NCBI RefSeq assembly: GCF_038070005.1
Contig: NZ_JBBPCO010000001.1
Location: forward strand, 86,631-150,630
Source: Thermithiobacillus plumbiphilus
GTDB taxonomy: Bacteria; Pseudomonadota; Gammaproteobacteria; Acidithiobacillales; Thermithiobacillaceae
Reading direction: 5' to 3'
DNA: 64,000 bases
Shown: positions 34,800-43,704 of the stretch, piece after piece
Numbering within the stretch: position 1 is the first letter of the stretch
Layout: every line of letters starts with the position of its first letter
Position numbers and translations under genes: made by a program
The notes under the pieces: generated by a model
The model's database searches: none
Told to the model about the DNA's origin: nothing
What the model saw: the letters and a program-made list of their open reading frames with translations, nothing else

Positions 34800-35831
34800 T
34801 CAGGCCGGCTTGGCGCGCAGGAATCCGGCCGCCTCCCGCAGGAATGCTTCCTTGCTGCGCTGGCTCTGGTGAGCCGGCACCGAGCTACGCACCTCGATGC
34901 TGGTGGTGCTGACGCCAAGGTCCACGATGGCCACTTCCGGTGGCTGCCAGCCGATCTGCTTGGCCGGGCGCAGGGGCCCGGCCTGATCCTGAGCGCTCGC
35001 GCTGTGCTGGGTGGGCAATGGCACGATCTCGGCATCATCGTCCTGGCCGCCGCAGAAATGGGTCCTGGCCAGATCATTGAGTCTGTTCAGGGTCGCTTCC
35101 GTGTCCAGGCTGACATCGATATCGAAGCGAAACACCAGGCGTACCCACTCGTCAGGTTCGGTTTTCAGAAGTCCTGCGGTGATGACGATGCCATTGGGCA
35201 CGCGCAGGATCTGACCGCTGTCGAGACGCAGTTCGGTATAGAAGAGATTGATGTCACGGATGATCCCGCTGTAGCCCTGGGGACGGGTGCTGTGCGGATA
35301 GGACTCCATGAAGATCGGCAACTGTCCCGCAATGAGCTGGATGTGGTCACCGAGGTCGAAGGGGCGGAACAGGGCGATGGCAAGGCCGCCGAAGAAATTG
35401 GCAAAGAAGGACTGTCCCGCAACACCGAGCATGACGGAGATCAGGGTGCCGCCAACGACGAAGCCGCTCAGGGTGCCGCCCACGGCGAAGATGGTGATCA
35501 GCACCAGTCCGGCATAGAGCAGCAGGCGGATGATATAGATCCCGGTGACCGTATCGCGCCAGGACAGGGAACGGTTCCTGGCGGTCTGTCCGTTCATGAC
35601 CCGGGACAGGGTGTCGGCCCGTTCCGCGGCGAGGGCGCCTTCGATGTGCTTGATGATGCGCAACCCGATCGCGATCACGATCAGGGCGCGGGCCAGCGTC
35701 GCCCAGGCGCTGGGTATTTTATAGTGCTGTTCGACGATGGCGAGTATCAGGATCAGAAGGATTGCCGTGGCTGCCCAGACAATACTGGACAGGGGCAACC
35801 TTGCGAGTAACCTGTGAAGCCACTGTTTCAT
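34800..35831 (-). CDS. Mechanosensitive ion channel, MscS family
   Basis: Inner-membrane channel of 343 residues that opens on osmotic downshock. I start it at the ATG complementary to 35829-35831, with aaggga upstream. The frame stays open much farther upstream but that part is non-coding in character and overlaps the divergent glycosyltransferase. Two or three helices, then the pore helix [20 protein letters not shown] and the beta domain FDLGDHIQL ... LRVPNGIV. The C-terminal third is cytoplasmic. Confidence 0.9.
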   Translation of the reverse strand: MKQWLHRLLARLPLSSIVWAATAILLILILAIVEQHYKIPSAWATLARALIVIAIGLRIIKHIEGALAAERADTLSRVMNGQTARNRSLSWRDTVTGIYIIRLLLYAGLVLITIFAVGGTLSGFVVGGTLISVMLGVAGQSFFANFFGGLAIALFRPFDLGDHIQLIAGQLPIFMESYPHSTRPQGYSGIIRDINLFYTELRLDSGQILRVPNGIVITAGLLKTEPDEWVRLVFRFDIDVSLDTEATLNRLNDLARTHFCGGQDDDAEIVPLPTQHSASAQDQAGPLRPAKQIGWQPPEVAIVDLGVSTTSIEVRSSVPAHQSQRSKEAFLREAAGFLRAKPA

Positions 35832-36074
35832 GCCGTATTCCCTTGCTTCAATCAGTCCATGAAGGCCGCGCGGCCGGGAGCAGCTTACGAGGGATTGTAG
35901 GGGTTCGGAGAGGATAAGCAAGACGCCAAAAGCGCCGGTGGGAGACTGCAGGGACATGCCTGGCTCCCAACCATTGCGGCTTTTGGCCCATGTCGTTGCC
36001 AAGCAGGTGCTGATAGCTTGCAAGCTAAATTGTAAGTTCGGCAAAGCCGGGTTCAACCTGCTTGAGGAAGGGGC

Positions 36075-37145
36075 ATGCGCATCGCCCTGATCAGTACGCC
36101 TTATCTTGCCTGTCCGCCTGCCAACTATGGTGGTACCGAGCTCATCATTCATCAGCTCGCGGATGCCTATGTCAAGCGTGGGCACGAGGTGCTGCTGTAT
36201 GCCACGGCAGACAGCCGGACCCGCGCCACACTGAAGCACTGTTTCGACCAGCCGGTCTGGCCACCGGATCCATTGATCGGCATGGAGCATGTCACCTTTG
36301 CCATTCAGGACATTTTGAAACAGGCGGTTCCGGTCGATGTCGTGCATGGGCACGACCCCGTCTCGATGCTGATGAGCCCTTTGCTGGCCGGCATACCCTT
36401 TGTCTATACGGTGCATCACGCGCGCGAAGACCATCTCTCGCAGATCTACCAGCGCCATTCGCAGGTCCGGTTTGTGTTCATCAGCGAGCGTCAGCGCGCC
36501 CTGGAGCTGCCACTGCCAAATAGCAGTGTGATCTACCACGGCTTGTCTCCCGAGGCCTATCCATTCTCGCCGGAAGTGGGCGATTATCTGGTTTTCCTCG
36601 GTCGCTTTGCCCCCTACAAGGGGCCCCTGGAAGCCATCGCAGTAGCCCGAAAGGCGGGTTTGCCGCTGTGCATGGGTGGGCGCCTGCATCGGGAAGACCT
36701 CGCGCGTGACGATGCAGGATTTCTTCAGGCGCTGGAGGAGGGACTGCGTCAGCCAGGAGTGGCGTATCTGGGAGCGGTCGGCCACGCACGCAAGGTGGAG
36801 TTGCTCTCACACGCTCGGGCCCTGCTGTTTCCCGTTCGCTGGGAGGAACCCTTCGGATTGGTGATGATCGAATCCATGTTGTGCGGTACGCCGGTGCTCG
36901 CCTTTGAACATGGCAGCGTCCCGGAGCTGATCGAGGATGGCGTGACCGGCTTTATCGTCAGGGATGAAGCGGAGATGCTCGCCCGCTTGCAGGATGTGCC
37001 GGGACTGGATCGGGCCCGAATCCGGGACGAGGCAGTCCGGCGCTTCTCTGGGGGGCGCATGGCCGAGGAGTACCTGGCGCTGTATGCGTCCATGCTGGCA
37101 CGAAGGGGGACAAGCCATGAAGTCTCGGAATCCCGGTTCGCCTGA
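36075..37145 (+). CDS. Glycosyltransferase family 4 protein
   Basis: GT-B glycosyltransferase of 356 residues. The N-terminal acceptor half starts MRIALISTPYLACPPANYGG. The C-terminal donor half has FLGRFAPYKGPLEAI, the conserved EPFGLVMIESMLCGTPVLAF (catalytic E-x7-E) and GSVPELIEDGVTGFIV. It overlaps the debranching-enzyme gene by 29 bases. The pairing suggests a role in glucan or trehalose-type metabolism, though GT4 specificity cannot be read from sequence. Confidence 0.88.
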   Translation: MRIALISTPYLACPPANYGGTELIIHQLADAYVKRGHEVLLYATADSRTRATLKHCFDQPVWPPDPLIGMEHVTFAIQDILKQAVPVDVVHGHDPVSMLMSPLLAGIPFVYTVHHAREDHLSQIYQRHSQVRFVFISERQRALELPLPNSSVIYHGLSPEAYPFSPEVGDYLVFLGRFAPYKGPLEAIAVARKAGLPLCMGGRLHREDLARDDAGFLQALEEGLRQPGVAYLGAVGHARKVELLSHARALLFPVRWEEPFGLVMIESMLCGTPVLAFEHGSVPELIEDGVTGFIVRDEAEMLARLQDVPGLDRARIRDEAVRRFSGGRMAEEYLALYASMLARRGTSHEVSESRFA

Positions 37146-39396
37146 TCCGGCCCGGCAGGCTCTGGAAGCGTTCGAAGCGGCCGGGGGCCTACGGCCCATC
37201 CCGCCTGAAGCCGTGTTTGGCTGGGTGCCGCCGGCCAGAGGGCCGGATGTAGGTACTGGACGCAAGCTGGTGCTCAAGCGGGGTGCCATGTTCGCGGTCG
37301 TCAATGGCCGTGGCAATGTCGTGCCGCCCGGCGCGGCCGAACTCGGCTTGTTCTACCAGGATACGCGCTATCTGAGTTACTACGAACTCAGGCTTCCCAG
37401 CGAATCCTGCTCCGAACTGTCCAGCAACGTGTCCACGCATTACGTGAGCCAGATAGACCTGTCGCTTTACGAGGGGTTTGAGACGGAAGACGTCTGGGAG
37501 GCCGGTCGTGCCCATAATTTCCTGCATCTGCAAAGGCGCCAGGTCATCACTGATGTCTTCGTCGATGAGATCCGGCTGATCAATTACCTGCCCTATCGGG
37601 TCCGGCTCTGGCTGGAAGTCTGGTTCACCGCCGACTTTGCGGACCTCTTCGAGGCGCGGGGTTTCGAGCGGGAAGCGCGTGGCCAGTATTTCGCGCCATG
37701 CGTGGATGGCAGGCAGGTCCGGCTGACTTACCAGGGGAAGGATGCGCAATATTACCAGACGCTGCTGTCCTTTTCACCGCAGCCAGTGCTGCTGGACGGC
37801 CAGCACGCGCGCTGGGAGCTCAGCCTGGAGCCCTCGCAGGAAATTGATCTGGAAATTACTGTGGTGCCCGGACATGGGCCCGATCTGACACTTGCTTTGC
37901 CGCAGCCGATGAAGTTCTCCGACCGTGAACGCCGGGTGGCCGCTGATTATCAATTCTGGGAGCGGGAGTGTACTCATGTCGAGACCGCCGACAAGGTGTT
38001 CGATTCCGCCCTGTTGCAGGCCCGCGCGGATCTCAAGGCCCTGATCCTCGAGCAGGGTGACCTGCGTATCATTGCTGCCGGCGTGCCCTGGTATGTGGCG
38101 CCATTTGGACGCGATGCCCTGATTACCGCCTTCCAGTCGCTGATGGTCAATCCCGGGCTGGCGCGCGATTCACTCCGATTCCTGGCACATTATCAGGGCC
38201 AGGTGGTCGATGATTTCCGGGCGGAGGCGCCCGGCAAGATCATGCACGAGATGCGTTCTGGCGAGCTTGCGCGCATCGGCCAGATACGCCATACCCCTTA
38301 CTATGGCACCGTGGACGCCACCCCGCTCTTCATCATTCTGCTGGAAGAATACTGGCGCTGGACCCATGATTCGGACAGCGTGCGCGACCTGCTGCCGGCC
38401 GCCATTCGAGCCGCGGAGTGGCTGATCAGTACCGAAGCCTGGGGCGGTGACCCGGATGGCGACGGTTTCATCGAATATCAGGGGGGTGCCGGGGCCTTTG
38501 GACTGCTCAACCAGGGCTGGAAGGATTCGCATGACGGCGTGCCCTGGCCGGATTACCGGCTGGCGGAACCACCGATTGCGCTGGTGGAGGTGCAGGGTTA
38601 TGTCGCTGATGCCTATCAGCGGCTTGCGAACCTGCTTCGCGCATTTGGTGGCGATCCCAGTGGCGTAGCTTCATGGGAAACGCGTGCCAAACGGTTGCGT
38701 GAACGCATCGAGGAACATTTCTGGCTGCCGGATCAGAAAAGCTATGCGCTGGCGCTGGATGGCCGCAAGCGGCCTGTCCCGACCCTGACCTCCAATCCCG
38801 GGCATCTGCTGTTCAGCCGTGTCATTCACCCGCAGCGCGCCCGCCTGATGGCTGACAAGCTGCTTGGCGCGCAGATGTTCAGTGGCTGGGGCATTCGCAC
38901 CCTGGCCACAGGCCAGCGGGCCTATAATCCCTTGAGCTATCACAATGGTTCGGTCTGGCCGCATGACAATGCCATGATTGCCATGGGTTTTGCCTATTAC
39001 GACATGCAGCCGCGCGCCCTGCAGGTGCTGGAGGCAATCTTCCAGGCTTCGCGCAGCTTCGAGCATCTGCGGCCGCCGGAGCTGTTCTGTGGCATCGGCT
39101 GCGGGGAAGCAAACTTCCCGGTGCGTTATCCGGTCGCCTGCATGCCCCAGGCCTGGGCAAGCGCGAGCTGGTTTTTGCTGCTGCGCGCCATTCTCGGCCT
39201 GCAGCCCAACGCGCCGGAGGGCAGACTGGACATCATGCAGCCCTGTCTGCCCCCCTGGCTCAAGGATGTACGGCTTTCCAATTTCCGGGTCGGTAACAGT
39301 CGTCTCGATCTGGTGTTTTTCCGCAAGGGCGAACGCGCGAATGTGGAGGTGCGGGCCATCGAGGGGGATCCCATGCGGGTGCAGATCCAGATTTGA
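37117..39396 (+). CDS. Glycogen debranching enzyme (amylo-alpha-1,6-glucosidase type)
   Basis: Protein of 759 residues starting at the ATG at 37117 with aaggggg upstream. The N-terminal beta domain of bacterial debranching enzymes (GDE_N_bis; about 45-270) begins LKRGAMFAVVNGRGNVVP with FYQDTRYLSYYELRL. The (alpha/alpha)6 barrel from about 300 shows AGVPWYVAPFGRDALITAFQ, YYGTVDATPLFIILL, NQGWKDSHDG and YHNGSVWPHDNAMIAMG. It probably hydrolyses alpha-1,6 branch points of glycogen-like polymer. The start lies inside the preceding gene, so translation is coupled. Confidence 0.9.
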   Translation: MKSRNPGSPDPARQALEAFEAAGGLRPIPPEAVFGWVPPARGPDVGTGRKLVLKRGAMFAVVNGRGNVVPPGAAELGLFYQDTRYLSYYELRLPSESCSELSSNVSTHYVSQIDLSLYEGFETEDVWEAGRAHNFLHLQRRQVITDVFVDEIRLINYLPYRVRLWLEVWFTADFADLFEARGFEREARGQYFAPCVDGRQVRLTYQGKDAQYYQTLLSFSPQPVLLDGQHARWELSLEPSQEIDLEITVVPGHGPDLTLALPQPMKFSDRERRVAADYQFWERECTHVETADKVFDSALLQARADLKALILEQGDLRIIAAGVPWYVAPFGRDALITAFQSLMVNPGLARDSLRFLAHYQGQVVDDFRAEAPGKIMHEMRSGELARIGQIRHTPYYGTVDATPLFIILLEEYWRWTHDSDSVRDLLPAAIRAAEWLISTEAWGGDPDGDGFIEYQGGAGAFGLLNQGWKDSHDGVPWPDYRLAEPPIALVEVQGYVADAYQRLANLLRAFGGDPSGVASWETRAKRLRERIEEHFWLPDQKSYALALDGRKRPVPTLTSNPGHLLFSRVIHPQRARLMADKLLGAQMFSGWGIRTLATGQRAYNPLSYHNGSVWPHDNAMIAMGFAYYDMQPRALQVLEAIFQASRSFEHLRPPELFCGIGCGEANFPVRYPVACMPQAWASASWFLLLRAILGLQPNAPEGRLDIMQPCLPPWLKDVRLSNFRVGNSRLDLVFFRKGERANVEVRAIEGDPMRVQIQI

Positions 39397-39483
39397 GCTG
39401 CCCGCCGGGATCTCCACCGGGTGTTGTTGTGCGGGTGCGAAAGCGGCTAAGATCTTCTCCCCTTCGAAGCCTTGGAGAAACAA

Positions 39484-40260
39484 ATGGCAATGAAACCGGA
39501 ATGCGCTGTCGTGATCGGCATGGGCCAGTTGGGCCGCGTCTTTTCGGCCGCCCTGCTGGCGAACGGGAATGCCGTCATCCCTGTGCTGCGGGACAGCGAC
39601 ATGCAAGCCCTGGCCGGCATCTTCCCCGAGCCGGTCCTGGTGCTGGTCGCCACCGGCGAAGCAGAGCTGCATCCCGTGCTCGAGGCCATCCCGCAGGTCT
39701 GGCGCGATCGGCTTGGCCTGTTACAGAATGAACTGCTGCCCAGAGACTGGCAGCGACATGGCATCAGTGATCCCACGGTCATCCCGGTCTGGTTCGAAAA
39801 AAAGCAGGGGTCCGACGTCAAGCCCCTGCTGCCCACACCCGTGTATGGTCCGGCAAGTGAACTGGTGCTCTCGTCCATGTCCCGTGTCGGCATCCCGGGG
39901 CGCCCGCTGGACAGCGCGGAGCAACTCACCTTCGAACTGGTGCTGAAAAATCTTTATATACTGACGATCAATATTGCCGGTCTGCGGGTAGGGGGCGATG
40001 TCGATACGCTCTGGACCCGGCATCGGGAGTTCGCGGAAGCGGTATTCGATGAGATATTGGCCATTCAGGAAGCGCTGACCGGCGGCCGTTTTTCCCGTGC
40101 GGCCCTGCTGGCAGGCATGGATGCCGCCATTGCCGGCGATCCGCAGCATCAATGCACTGGGCGCAGTGCTCCGGTACGCTTGCGCCGGGCCCTGGAGCAC
40201 GCCGATGCCCTGGGGCTTGCCACACCCCTGTTGCGGGATCTTGCCAGGCTACACGGCTAG
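39484..40260 (+). CDS. NAD(P)-binding protein, ketopantoate reductase-like
   Basis: Protein of 258 residues beginning MAMKPECAVVIGMGQLGRVF, a Rossmann GxGxxG loop at the N-terminus, followed by a helical C-terminal domain (LVLKNLYILTINIAGLRVGG). The layout resembles ketopantoate reductase or 6-phosphogluconate dehydrogenase-like proteins, but catalytic residues are not clear, so the substrate is unknown. I prefer the ATG at 39484, with ggag eight bases upstream, over TTG at 39472. Its stop shares the palindrome CTAG with the stop of the convergent TPR gene. Confidence 0.6.
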   Translation: MAMKPECAVVIGMGQLGRVFSAALLANGNAVIPVLRDSDMQALAGIFPEPVLVLVATGEAELHPVLEAIPQVWRDRLGLLQNELLPRDWQRHGISDPTVIPVWFEKKQGSDVKPLLPTPVYGPASELVLSSMSRVGIPGRPLDSAEQLTFELVLKNLYILTINIAGLRVGGDVDTLWTRHREFAEAVFDEILAIQEALTGGRFSRAALLAGMDAAIAGDPQHQCTGRSAPVRLRRALEHADALGLATPLLRDLARLHG

Positions 40261-40739
40261 CTCTCGGGGGCACCACTGAGCAGGTGGCGGATGAGTTCGG
40301 CCCATTCTTCGTGGCCACCACGCTGAAAGAATCCGAGGCTGCGCTGCCAGGCCGCAAGGGCGGCGTCCCGCTGGTTCTGGGCCTCGAACACGCGCCCCAG
40401 CCCCAGAAAGGTCTGCCCCAGCAGGTTGTCCCGTTCATCCGCCGCGAGCTCCGCCTCACGCAGGCGGCGCAAGGCTTCCTGGTAGAGCATCCGGGCAGGC
40501 TCGATTTCGCCCTGCTGACGCAACAGGTGGGCCAGGGCGAGCCTGGCACGCAGGGTGAGCGGCTCGTCACCGATCTGTTCAGCCAGATCGCCGGCTTCCT
40601 GCAGGCTGTCGATGGCTGCCTGTTCATCGCCGCGGTCGTGCAGGGCCATGCCCCTGTCAAACAGCAGGTGGGCAATGGTTTCGCTGTCCCCGGACTGCCG
40701 GGCGGCAAGCAGGGCTTGCTCAAGTGCATCGGTTTGCAT
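40257..40739 (-). CDS. Tetratricopeptide repeat protein
   Basis: A 160-residue cytoplasmic protein of about four TPR-type helix pairs: IAHLLFDRGMALHDRGDEQA, LTLRARLALAHLLRQQGEIE, TFLGLGRVFEAQNQRDAALA. TPRs mediate protein-protein contacts; the partner is unknown. No signal peptide. Divergent from rpmB. Confidence 0.82.
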   Translation of the reverse strand: MQTDALEQALLAARQSGDSETIAHLLFDRGMALHDRGDEQAAIDSLQEAGDLAEQIGDEPLTLRARLALAHLLRQQGEIEPARMLYQEALRRLREAELAADERDNLLGQTFLGLGRVFEAQNQRDAALAAWQRSLGFFQRGGHEEWAELIRHLLSGAPES

Positions 40740-40791
40740 GCTCGGACTGCTCCTCTGGAAAGCACTTCAGTGTAGCGGAATCAAAAAGGAC

Positions 40792-40820
40792 TACACAAAC
40801 GGCCGCTGATCTGATATAAA
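40792..40820 (+). promoter_or_regulatory. Predicted sigma-70 promoter of rpmBG
   Basis: TACACA (40792-40797), 17-bp spacer, TATAAA (40815-40820), leaving a short leader before rpmB at 40853 with the Shine-Dalgarno-like tggag. Confidence 0.55.
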
Positions 40821-40852
40821 GTCGGGCTTTCCACGCTTTCTGGAGTAGTCCC

Positions 40853-41089
40853 ATGGCCAAGGTTTGTCTTGTGACCGGCAAGAAGCCCATGTCCGGCAAC
40901 AATGTTTCACACGCGAACAACAAGACCCGTCGCCGTTTTCTGCCCAACCTGCAGAACCGTCGTTTCTGGGTTGAGAGCGAAAATCGCTGGGTGCGCATGC
41001 GCCTGAGCGCCCGCGCGGTCAAATTGATCGACAAGCAGGGAATTGACGCCGTATTGGCCGATTTGCGCGCCAAGGGCGAGAAGATCTAA
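40853..41089 (+). CDS. rpmB: 50S ribosomal protein L28
   Basis: Ribosomal protein of 78 residues with the family start [20 protein letters not shown] and the basic [13 protein letters not shown] segment. Operon with rpmG, 10 bases apart, as in most bacteria of this group. No zinc-binding cysteine pairs. Confidence 0.98.
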   Translation: MAKVCLVTGKKPMSGNNVSHANNKTRRRFLPNLQNRRFWVESENRWVRMRLSARAVKLIDKQGIDAVLADLRAKGEKI

Positions 41090-41099
41090 GGAGATCCCC

Positions 41100-41255
41100 A
41101 TGCGAGACAAAATCAAACTGGTGTCGTCCGCCAAGACCGGACATTTCTACACCACTTCCAAGAACAAGAAGACCAAGCCTGAAAAGCTGGAATTCATGAA
41201 GTATGACCCGGTCGTGCGCAAGCATGTGGCCTATCGCGAAGAGAAGTTGAAGTAA
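41100..41255 (+). CDS. rpmG: 50S ribosomal protein L33
   Basis: Ribosomal protein of 51 residues ([20 protein letters not shown] ... [16 protein letters not shown]). This is the zinc-independent form without CxxC pairs. ATG at 41100 follows aaggaga; a strong terminator follows. Confidence 0.98.
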   Translation: MRDKIKLVSSAKTGHFYTTSKNKKTKPEKLEFMKYDPVVRKHVAYREEKLK

Positions 41256-41278
41256 TCGCGTACTGCGACGGTTCATTG

Positions 41279-41305
41279 AAAACGCCCGGCATGCCGGGCG
41301 TTTTT
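41279..41305 (+). terminator. Rho-independent terminator after rpmG
   Basis: Stem of about 12 bp (AAAACGCCCGGC with its complement, 2-base loop) followed by TTTTT. The A-run at the other side would let it act on the convergent desaturase message as well. Confidence 0.9.
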
Positions 41306-41324
41306 GCTTGGATTGTCCGTGAGC

Positions 41325-42065
41325 TCAGTTCGCGATCGGCTTGGCCCTGGCAAGCCCAAGCATCTCCAGCATCCGGATGTAGGCCCAGCCAATATCGAAT
41401 TCCCAGGGCTTGACCGACAACTTGGGGCTTGCGGCAAAGCGGTGATGATTGTTGTGCAGTTCCTCGCCACCGATGAGAATGCCCCAGGGAATGAGATTGG
41501 TGCTGTTGTCCTTGACCTGAAAGCTGCGATAGCCAACAAAGTGCCCCAGGCCATTGATCACGCCGGCGGCCCAGAACGGTATCCACAGCATCTGCACGCC
41601 CCAGGCGAGAAAGCCAGCCAGGGCACCAAAAAGCAGGATGTCGAGGCCGAGCAGGAGCAGGATACCGCTGGCCGGGAAACGGCTGTAGAGCTTGCGTTCG
41701 ATCCAGTCATCCGGGGTGCCGCGGCCGTATTTCTCCACCATCGCCTTGTCCTTGACGGCGTTGCGATAGAGAAAGGCGCCACCGAACAGCACGCGCCAGA
41801 TCCCGTAGATCTTGGGGCTGTGTGGATCGCCTTCGCGCTCGCAGAAGGCGTGATGCTTGCGGTGTGACGACACCCATTCCTTGGTGACCATGCCGGTGGT
41901 CAGCCAGAGCCAGAAACGCATGAAGTGGCTTACCAAGGGATGCAGGTAAACCGACATGTGTGCCTGGGAACGGTGCAGGTAGATGGTGACGGATGCAATG
42001 GTGATGTGCGTGGCGATCAGGACATAAAGCACCACGCCCCAGCCAGATACGGACAATAAATTCAT
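41325..42065 (-). CDS. Membrane fatty acid desaturase (delta-9 type)
   Basis: Di-iron membrane desaturase of 246 residues. The three histidine boxes are present: HRSQAH near 31-36, HRKHH near 68-72 and HNNHH near 204-208, with hydrophobic segments between. It introduces a double bond in acyl chains and so adjusts membrane fluidity. The length is short compared with acyl-CoA desaturases of about 300 residues but typical of the compact bacterial group. Confidence 0.9.
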   Translation of the reverse strand: MNLLSVSGWGVVLYVLIATHITIASVTIYLHRSQAHMSVYLHPLVSHFMRFWLWLTTGMVTKEWVSSHRKHHAFCEREGDPHSPKIYGIWRVLFGGAFLYRNAVKDKAMVEKYGRGTPDDWIERKLYSRFPASGILLLLGLDILLFGALAGFLAWGVQMLWIPFWAAGVINGLGHFVGYRSFQVKDNSTNLIPWGILIGGEELHNNHHRFAASPKLSVKPWEFDIGWAYIRMLEMLGLARAKPIAN

Positions 42066-42113
42066 GGACTCTCCTTCATGTGCCGCGGCATCGACTGGCG
42101 GCTAACCTGTCAT

Positions 42114-43004
42114 TTAATCATACCTGAGGGTGCGATTAAAGGATTGGTTCGGCATTGCCGGCAAGCGCCGGGCAAAATGATCCAGGGCAAAGGCGCGCAA
42201 GGTCGGCATGTCCGCGCCAGACAGATCGGCGGGTAGCGGCACGCCCAGGTCGGTCAGCGCGCTCATCCAGGCCCTGGCTGGCGCCTCTGCCCAGGGGCTG
42301 GCACCATCGCTTTTGGATAGCTTTCGTCCTTGCCCATCCAGGATGAGTGGCAGGTGCGCATAGACGGGCCGGCCATGGCCAAGATAGTCCTGCAGCAGGC
42401 ACTGTCTGCCGGTGACGGCCAGGAGGTCCTCACCGCGCGCCACCTGGGTCACGCCCTGCCAGGCATCATCCACCACACTGGCGAGCACATAGGCGAAGAT
42501 GCCATCGGCACGCTGCAGGATGAAGTCGCCCTCCAGGGCGGGGAACTGGCGCTGGGGGCCCAGCAACAGGTCATGAAAGACCCGGGGCTGCTCCGGTACC
42601 CGCAGGCGCCAGGCACGACCCTGGCGGTCCGCGGGTAATCCATTGCGGCAGGTACCGGGATAGATGCCGCCTGCCAACCGGATTTCCTGGCGCGTGCAGG
42701 CGCAGGGGTAAGCCAGGCCCTGCCTTTGAAGTTGCGCCAGGGCTTCGGCATAGGCGGGAATCCGGGTGGACTGGTAGAGCACCGGCCCGTCCCATTCCAG
42801 ACCCAGGCGTTCCAGGTCGCGCAGGATGGCGCTGTCGGCCCCGGCTTGCAGGCGCGGCGTGTCGAGATCTTCCATGCGCAGCAACCAGCGTCCTTTGGAT
42901 GCCCTGGCAAGGAGATAACTCCCGATGGCGGCGAGCACCGAACCCCGATGCAGGAGCCCGCTCGGGGTAGGGGCGAAGCGACCGACGATGCCCGGCGCAT
43001 CCAT
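42114..43004 (-). CDS. gluQ: Glutamyl-Q tRNA(Asp) synthetase
   Basis: Paralogue of glutamyl-tRNA synthetase lacking the anticodon-binding domain; attaches glutamate to queuosine in tRNA-Asp. It has 296 residues: GRFAPTPSGLLHRGSV (HIGH-like), a zinc site of the C-x-C-x-Y-x3-C type (CAC in PCACTR, then YPGTCR), and KLSKS (GRKLSKSDGA). The last residues (SFNRTLRYD) look like a short unconserved extension. Confidence 0.93.
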   Translation of the reverse strand: MDAPGIVGRFAPTPSGLLHRGSVLAAIGSYLLARASKGRWLLRMEDLDTPRLQAGADSAILRDLERLGLEWDGPVLYQSTRIPAYAEALAQLQRQGLAYPCACTRQEIRLAGGIYPGTCRNGLPADRQGRAWRLRVPEQPRVFHDLLLGPQRQFPALEGDFILQRADGIFAYVLASVVDDAWQGVTQVARGEDLLAVTGRQCLLQDYLGHGRPVYAHLPLILDGQGRKLSKSDGASPWAEAPARAWMSALTDLGVPLPADLSGADMPTLRAFALDHFARRLPAMPNQSFNRTLRYD

Positions 43005-43021
43005 GGCGCAGGCGAGCCAAG

Positions 43022-43471
43022 CTACATCTTGATCTGGGTCCAGCCCTCATGGTCGCGTTTGAGGATCAGCGCGATGGCGCCCGGATAAACCACCTTGACG
43101 CTGTCGATCAATTTCTTGTCGGAAATCTTCAAGGACTTCATGGTGTTGCCGCAGGCCATGAAGGTGATGCCGTAATCGCTCAGACTGCTCACATTGTCCG
43201 CAACCGGCGAGTTCTTCATGAGCATGTTGACGCCCTGACCCCAGGCCATCACTTCCAGTTGCACGTTGTCCATACCGAGGATGGTCATGATCTGCCTGGC
43301 CATCCCGACCGTCTTTTTCCACACCGCGGGGTCGCCGCTGTCGACTTCCAGCAGTACCTTGGCATTTTTCTCCAAAGGGATGTCGAGCTTTTCAGCCGCC
43401 TGGACCGGTCCGGCGAGGGCCAGCACGAAAAACAGAAGGGCTGCGAAAAAGGATTGATGAATCGTCTTCAT
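43022..43471 (-). CDS. DsrE-family protein, exported
   Basis: A 149-residue protein with a signal peptide (FFAALLFFVLALAGPVQAAE) and a DsrE-like fold. The core has KVLLEVDSGDP, LEVMAWGQGVNML and FMACGNTMKS, whose single cysteine sits where sulfur-carrying DsrE/TusD proteins have theirs. Periplasmic DsrE-like proteins occur widely in sulfur-metabolising bacteria, but sulfur transfer here is inference. It ends 17 bases before gluQ starts and may be co-transcribed with it. Confidence 0.82.
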   Translation of the reverse strand: MKTIHQSFFAALLFFVLALAGPVQAAEKLDIPLEKNAKVLLEVDSGDPAVWKKTVGMARQIMTILGMDNVQLEVMAWGQGVNMLMKNSPVADNVSSLSDYGITFMACGNTMKSLKISDKKLIDSVKVVYPGAIALILKRDHEGWTQIKM

Positions 43472-43704
43472 GGTGTCTCCAGTTCTTGATGAATGATCTT
43501 GGACTTACATGGCGCTGCTCGGCAGGGCGGGCCGCTTGTCATCCGGCGCCGCCTGATTTACGTTAGCTGCGAGCCTGCTGTGTTGCTGCCGGATGGTCAA
43601 TCCGGAAAGCTCGACTATATACACTGGCAACCGCTTGCCTTGTCATGCCCGGATTGCCGTGCGGTCCGGACGGCCCCCCAGGAACATTTTTAGAAGGACC
43701 CTCC

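Noticed and set aside
34800-36785. A 661-codon open frame reading through and far upstream of the MscS gene
   Set aside because: Family similarity starts only at the ATG at 35831. The upstream part lies antisense to the glycosyltransferase and has no domain character.
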